Below, in pieces: positions 58,801 through 64,000 of a stretch of DNA of 64,000 nucleotides. A program made the position numbers and the translations under genes. Numbering within the stretch: the stretch's first letter is position 1; the number at the start of each line of letters is the position of its first letter. The stretch is from contig NW_024881282.1 in NCBI RefSeq assembly GCF_018691265.1, positions 49,669,122-49,733,121 of the forward strand, given 5' to 3'. The notes beneath the pieces were generated by a model. That model worked only from the letters and a program-made list of their open reading frames with translations, had not been told where the DNA came from and made no database searches. This DNA comes from Tyto alba (taxonomy: Eukaryota > Chordata > Aves > Strigiformes > Tytonidae).

Positions 58801-61800
58801 AACCCAACTATTATTAAGGCTCCTAAAGTCTGAAACGCATCAGTTTATTTTGAGACAGCTTGTCCATGATTTCTTGCACTCACTTCTGACACACCTGGAG
58901 CTTCTGAAGGATCAAGAAAAGATTCCTGACCAATTCTGATACAGTTTTCAAACCTCAGGGAAGCATTTCTCCTTCTGAAACCCTAAGTCTGCTGTTGAGC
59001 TTCCTCAGGAACAAAGTTCACCATCCTTTCTCCTTTGTCAATTCTGATAAAGCCATAACCCAAGGAAGAAAATAAGGAAGTCTTCTGAAGTTCATCAGTA
59101 ATTATCATACAAAAATAGAAATTGCCTAGACTAATAAGTTCCAACAATTGTTCATTGATCTGGCAGTGTTTGAGCATGTATGAAAACTTTGATGTTTGTA
59201 ACTTGAAAGTTTTCAGAACACTGTCTCTCAAGAAATATTAATCGCATATATGTATAATTTAAGTCAGAACTTCAAAGCTTCTGTATCTGCAGAAATCACT
59301 TCAGAACAGAAGTATTTATGAGACATTTGAATTATTCCCACAGTGCAAATGGACAAAATGAAAACAAGAGGAAAAGATGAAGTTGAAAAAGAAGGGAACA
59401 GAATAGATAACAGAAGAGATTGATTAGAAAATAAAGATGAAAGGCAGATTATTATTTGTGATTACTGTATAGCATGTTATATATATATATATCGTCTCTT
59501 ACATCAACATATTAATCAATACATTAATATTTTGCAGTGATAATTTTCACCCCTGAATATTCTGATTTATGAAAGAAAGTTTTACTGTGACCTTGTTGGC
59601 ATTACATAATTCCCTAAATCACCCATCTGTGTGTTGGTGGTAGCTTGGTACGATCCTGATCTTCACATTGTCTTCACATTCACATGTGAATCAAGGATTG
59701 TACTTATTTTCTTCATTTGTTTGTCCTCTAAATAGCAGCACTAGGAACCACATCAGTACAGATAACTTGTGGTTGACTAATTATAGCAGAGATGTGGTTA
59801 ATAAGGTTCTGTGCAGTAGAGCTGTAAACATCCTGTGCATTGATAGAGAATCTGATCTGTTGCTCAAAGGTGGCTGACAAAGTAAAAAGAAGAGTTGCAA
59901 GTTAACAGCAATTCAAATTAAAAGGTCAAAATAGGGGGATTTTATGCTCTCTGCCTAGAATTACATCAAAGAGCAGAAAAAGTGTAGAAAATACAAGTCT
60001 TTATTTAAACTTAGTTCAGGCTATCTCACACTGAACATTTTGCATAAGGCAAAATCTCTCTTCTCAAAAAGATCGTGAAAAGAATAAAAATTAGAGTAGT
60101 ATTACAGTCATGTCATGGAGGGAAATTGTGTAAAGAGAATCCATTTCCACTCCTATGTCCACTGGAACGTACCAGTAAATACCTGGAAATAACTAATAGG
60201 TTGAATATGTGTTATGAATATGTAAGACAGAAAATCAACGAAGGAATGAATACTATTTTTTTTTCCAAATCTGAGGTAAACTGCATAGTCCAATTAATTA
60301 AACTATATTATCTTTGCATTGCACTTATAGAAATTTCTTCACAGAGAAATGTATGAGCTTTAACAATAAACAATGTTGCAACTATTGCTGGAACAGCTTA
60401 CACAACAGTTAGCAAAAAGCCCTGTTGTTTTTTTCTAAATGAAATGTCCTTATTTTTTTTTCTTTTCTAGCTTTCACTGTATGATACTATTTCAAATTGC
60501 TACCAACTCACTTGATCTGAAGAGAAGAGATTTAAAGAATCTTTCTTCATCTCCTGCCGCACCATGAGACAGAAACACACCCAAACCCAGCTTTGTAGGA
60601 CCTGTATGACCATAGAGGAAAAAGAAAAGAGATCTGTACTGAGCAGTTTTATGAGATGTTGGGATACATAGAAATAGTGAAATGCTCCCCTGTTCCTTTT
60701 CACACCATTTATATGGAGAAAGCAACGCAGAAGAAATATTAGCAACCAGTAGAATTGATTGGAAAGAGTTCTTCCACACTGCAGAGAATTTTATAATTTC
60801 AATAATTTTCTGTTTCACATCACAATTACAGTGTCCATAATTGCCACAAAACAATGAGATTTAGAGATCTCAGAACACCTGAAACAACACATTCACTTAG
60901 GGTAGGAAAAAGTCTAAGATGAGAGGCTGGGTTATATCACCCAAGATAGGAATATAAACTCTGCTTCCATGCGTCACAGTTGAGTCTGTTACCATCAGCC
61001 CATGTAAAAAGGGTTTGTCTACCATGGAAGTCTCAGCCACAAAAGAGAAATCTTTCTTACCAAAAGTGTAAGTAAAAGCAGTCCATGTTCTTAGAAGCTT
61101 AGATTTCTATGAGCAGTATACTTAATTCTCAGCCAGCTCTAGTGCACCAATAGTCATTCTGTGCCAGTACAATAACTTGATGGGGCTTATTAAAACACTG
61201 AGCCAGTGCTTTATACAGTTGTGTTTGAAGGGGAAAAAATATGCTTTTGCCAGTGTATTTTATGGGAAGTAATGGTATAAATTATAGCACAACACTTCCT
61301 GGCACAAGCTGTCTTTACAGAAAAAGCATTTGCAACTAGAACTGTACCAGTTTAGCTACATCAACAAACCTGTTCTAATATATAAAATGCCTGAGACAGG
61401 TACAATCACTCTAAAAGCTGCTTCTGGTGCAGAAGTGGCCTTCAAGTCCTTAACCTGAAATACATTCACAACTTAATTGCAATTCAGTCTCTATAAAAGA
61501 GTTATAATACATGGCATCACAATAGGCAAAATATGCCAAAAAGAAAGAAGTCATTGTTACCATAAAAAAACATAGAATATAAAGTCAAAGGAAACAATCC
61601 AGAATAAATGCTTAATTCTTGTTAAAGTTACTGTCTATGTCTGCTATTGCATTGCTGGCCTTTGGACATGATTTGGTCTCTGGGCTCTGTCAGTTAGAAA
61701 GTGAATGGAAATGAAAGAAAAAAATAATCCTAGAAAAGGCAACTGACAATGCAACATAGAAGGCAATATTAATGGAACATTTTCCTCTTCCCCTTCTGCC

Positions 61801-63797
61801 TTCAAGTTCTACTATTTAGTCTGCCTTTAGATTATAAGGAATTAGATTTTCCCTTGTTTTTTCTTGTTTCCTTTCAGAAACAAATATTTCAAGGTCTAAT
61901 GCAGATGAATAATGGAAATGTAGAGTCTCAGGTATATTCATAACCAAATGGGTTGTCTTCTCTTCATTGGAAAATGTGATATGAGCATCATGCAGGTCAT
62001 TAAGAAGGCTCTGGTATATGACCAGTCATATTTTTCAGGTTTTTCATGGAAATGTTTTTAAAATTTAAATAAAAGCAGAAAGTTATTCACTGATCCCTGT
62101 TGATCCTTCTGTAAACTATCATCCAGGAAGCTAGTGAAAATAAAACTAACTGGACTGAGATAACTAATCACACACCATGAGTAACAAACAGTCAAAATAA
62201 ATTGCACTGCTTCCATGAAAGCACCCTGTGAGTGCTTAAGAATTACAGTTCATGAGAAGATACTGTGTTCTTAAAATTCTGTTGAGGGTCAGTGTGTTCC
62301 CAAAGTCCAAGATAAAGTCAGGCTTTGTACAGAATGCACCTTGGCTGAATATTTGTAAACACTTAGGGTCAGATCTCGTCTGCTTCAATCAAGGCTTGAT
62401 TATTGAAACCCATTTCCATAAGGCCCTTCAGAAGGACCAGAACTGCTTAAGCCTTCAAAACATCCTTCATTACCCACCTATGTCCAGAAGAACCTATATT
62501 GGAATTCGTGATTCAAATTCTATTAAATTTGTGTTTGTTTTTTAAATGCTTTTTGAAAAACCCCAGGGCACTAACCATGGCCTTGATTCAGCTTCTAGGC
62601 AATAAAACTTTTGTTGGCTTCCCACCGTCAGAAGACATGTGAGACTATCTTGGATGTGATAAATATAGAGTCACAACAGCAGCACTCCTTCTCCCTCAGA
62701 TGAATTGATACACTAGTCCTATGCTTCTCAGAAATACTTTTAAATGAGGAAATAATTTTCTCTAGTGAGATAAACTATCAATATAAAGTGACAGAAAGTG
62801 TCCTTCAAGTTCAGTGTGAGCCATTCAAAGAAAGGAAACCATAAATGCAATAAATACACAATAATTATGTGTGAATAAATAAATCAGATGGCTCTAAAAT
62901 AGATATTCTCTTTTTAAAATTTACTTACATTTTTTAATTTACATAAATTCTAGGCAAGGATCAAATGAAATAATTGTTAAGAAAATGCTGCCTTAAATCA
63001 GAACCATAAAAGTCAATGTGAGTAGAAATAACTGAGAAGAGACACATGATGCTGCACTAAAGTCAAGCTCTGATATCAGAGTTATCAGAGTTATTAGAGT
63101 GCATCATTTCTTTCTGTAAAAAATCATGATTCACAACTACATATACGTGCTTTTCAGAGGAAAGGAAGAGTGCTCTCTTCTCAGTTAGATACTGCTGAGG
63201 TGTAAATCAAAATGAGTCTGCTGATGCAAGAAGAACAACACAGATTTACTTTGGTTGAGAACAGGGTCCACAATATTTATTTTGTTATCTAAAGAAAAAC
63301 AGGACTAAATAATAAAAATAACACTAAATAAATATTGAGCTTTACAATGCTTTAAATGAAACTAGTAGCTTCTTACAGAAGAAATGAACAATTTCTATTT
63401 AAAAGTTTTATTTCTTTCTACTTTGAGAGAGGGTCGGAGATTGTCTATGAGAAAGCTGAGAATGTTTCTCTTCATGGTTCAGAGTCTCTATGCCCTGAGC
63501 TGCTGTGCTTCGAAGGCTTTACAGAGGAGACACCCACCAGATTACACTGATATTCTCATGCACTAAAGGGTCATTGTTTTACCCACTTCTTTTACTTCAT
63601 GTAACTACATCTGGACTTCTATAGAGAAGGTAAAACAAATCTCAAAATTACATCTGAGACCCGGAGTTATAGGAGGAGAAATCTTCTGTCATCCCTTTTC
63701 TGTCAGAAATTTTCCAGTTTGCACAAAACCATCAAAATACTTTTTCTAAAAAATTAATTTCCAGGGTGTTTGGGGTTTGGTTTTATTTTATTCTACA
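52882..63797. other. Long AT-rich unique stretch, no gene seen
   Basis: Almost eleven kilobases without a recognised gene or mobile element. Visible items are A14 at 55256-55269, (TA)n at 59478-59492, a purine-rich plus strand at about 59345-59450, and a T11-type run near 60451. Open frames reach 120 codons (60854 to 60492, minus), overlap other frames and show no domain. Confidence 0.55.
59478..59492. repeat. (TA)n microsatellite
   Basis: TATATATATATATAT, 7.5 units. Confidence 0.9.
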
Positions 63798-63885
63798 AAG
63801 AATCACAGGTTTGAATGGATATTTGGAGTTCAGTTGGTCTTAACAGCTGCTCGAAGGACCAACTTAGATTAGGCTTACATCCTGT
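63798..63885 (-). mobile_element. CR1 LINE 3' end, antisense
   Basis: AAGAATCACAGGTTTGAATG, then TATTTGGAGTTCAGTTGGTC, then TGCTCGAAGGACCAACTTAG and ATTAGG. This is the reverse complement of the CR1 3' region ('agaatcacagg...ttggagatca...tgctcaaagcaggaccaacttagat'). The 3' terminus lies at the left; the element is truncated to under 100 bp. Confidence 0.8.
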
Positions 63886-64000
63886 AGTCGTCACTCTTCA
63901 ACAACAGACAAAAAGTAAAATCTAAAATACGTTTGATATCTAATGTGCTGCAATAAAAAAACCCCTACAACACGCAGAAGAACAGATGAGGAAAGCTACA
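63886..64000. other. No recognisable feature
   Basis: The last 115 bases hold no feature I can support. Confidence 0.6.

Noticed and set aside
61130..61220. Possible ancient repeat wording (GCCAGTGCTTTATACAG)
   Set aside because: Only one short phrase fits; flanking sequence does not continue the match.
1..64000. CRISPR arrays, bacterial-style operons, tRNA or rRNA genes
   Set aside because: No spaced identical repeats, no cloverleaf with conserved box A/B wording and no rRNA core sequence was seen; the composition and repeats are those of a bird chromosome.

Overview
The window reads as non-coding DNA from a bird genome: an intergenic desert or a very large intron. The evidence for birds is a CR1 LINE in sense orientation at 1-1507 with the (ATTCTATG)n-type 3' end, four further CR1 pieces, and LTRs of the avian endogenous-retrovirus type whose edges, TATA boxes and poly(A) signals can be read directly. 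Base composition is AT-rich with many homopolymer runs. No intact protein-coding gene, tRNA, rRNA or CRISPR array could be supported. Apart from the CR1 reverse-transcriptase remnant, the open frames are short, mostly unrelated to anything I recognise, and look like chance frames.

Layout. 1-1507: 3' part of a CR1 LINE, cut by the window edge, with an ORF2 frame still continuous except for four in-frame stops. 2.5-3.7 kb: ancient amniote repeats (a MIR-like SINE and an older LINE-like remnant). 5912-6401: minus-strand solo LTR with a perfect 5-bp target-site duplication. 9213-10349: minus-strand long LTR containing an internal tandem array. 10.3-24.7 kb: AT-rich unique sequence with a possible minus-strand retrotranscript or LTR remnant (15.65-16.11 kb), a hairpin pair (16.6 kb) and a slightly GC-richer patch (18.2-18.8 kb). 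24.8-27.2 kb: CR1 fragment, an 81-bp tandem duplication and a plus-strand solo LTR. 30.4-32.3 kb: a 35-bp duplication and two CR1 fragments. 32-41 kb: mostly unique, ending in a cluster of ancient repeat remnants (39.6-41.0 kb). 41.68-41.91 kb: a minus-strand block with coding-like codon choice, disrupted. 46.2 kb: ancient MIR/L3-like element. 52.5-52.9 kb: probable plus-strand LTR. 53-63.8 kb: AT-rich, almost featureless. 63.8 kb: minus-strand CR1 3' end.

Nothing here works as a gene system. What the window records is a layering of transposon ages: very old MIR/L3-type remnants shared across amniotes, avian CR1 insertions, and younger LTRs, together with many small recent tandem duplications of 14-81 bp. 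I did not find an undescribed biological system. The items most worth checking are the unidentified coding-like block at 41.7 kb, the AATAAA-ended block at 15.7 kb, the LTR promoter palindrome at 6.2 kb and the two adjacent hairpins at 16.6 kb.
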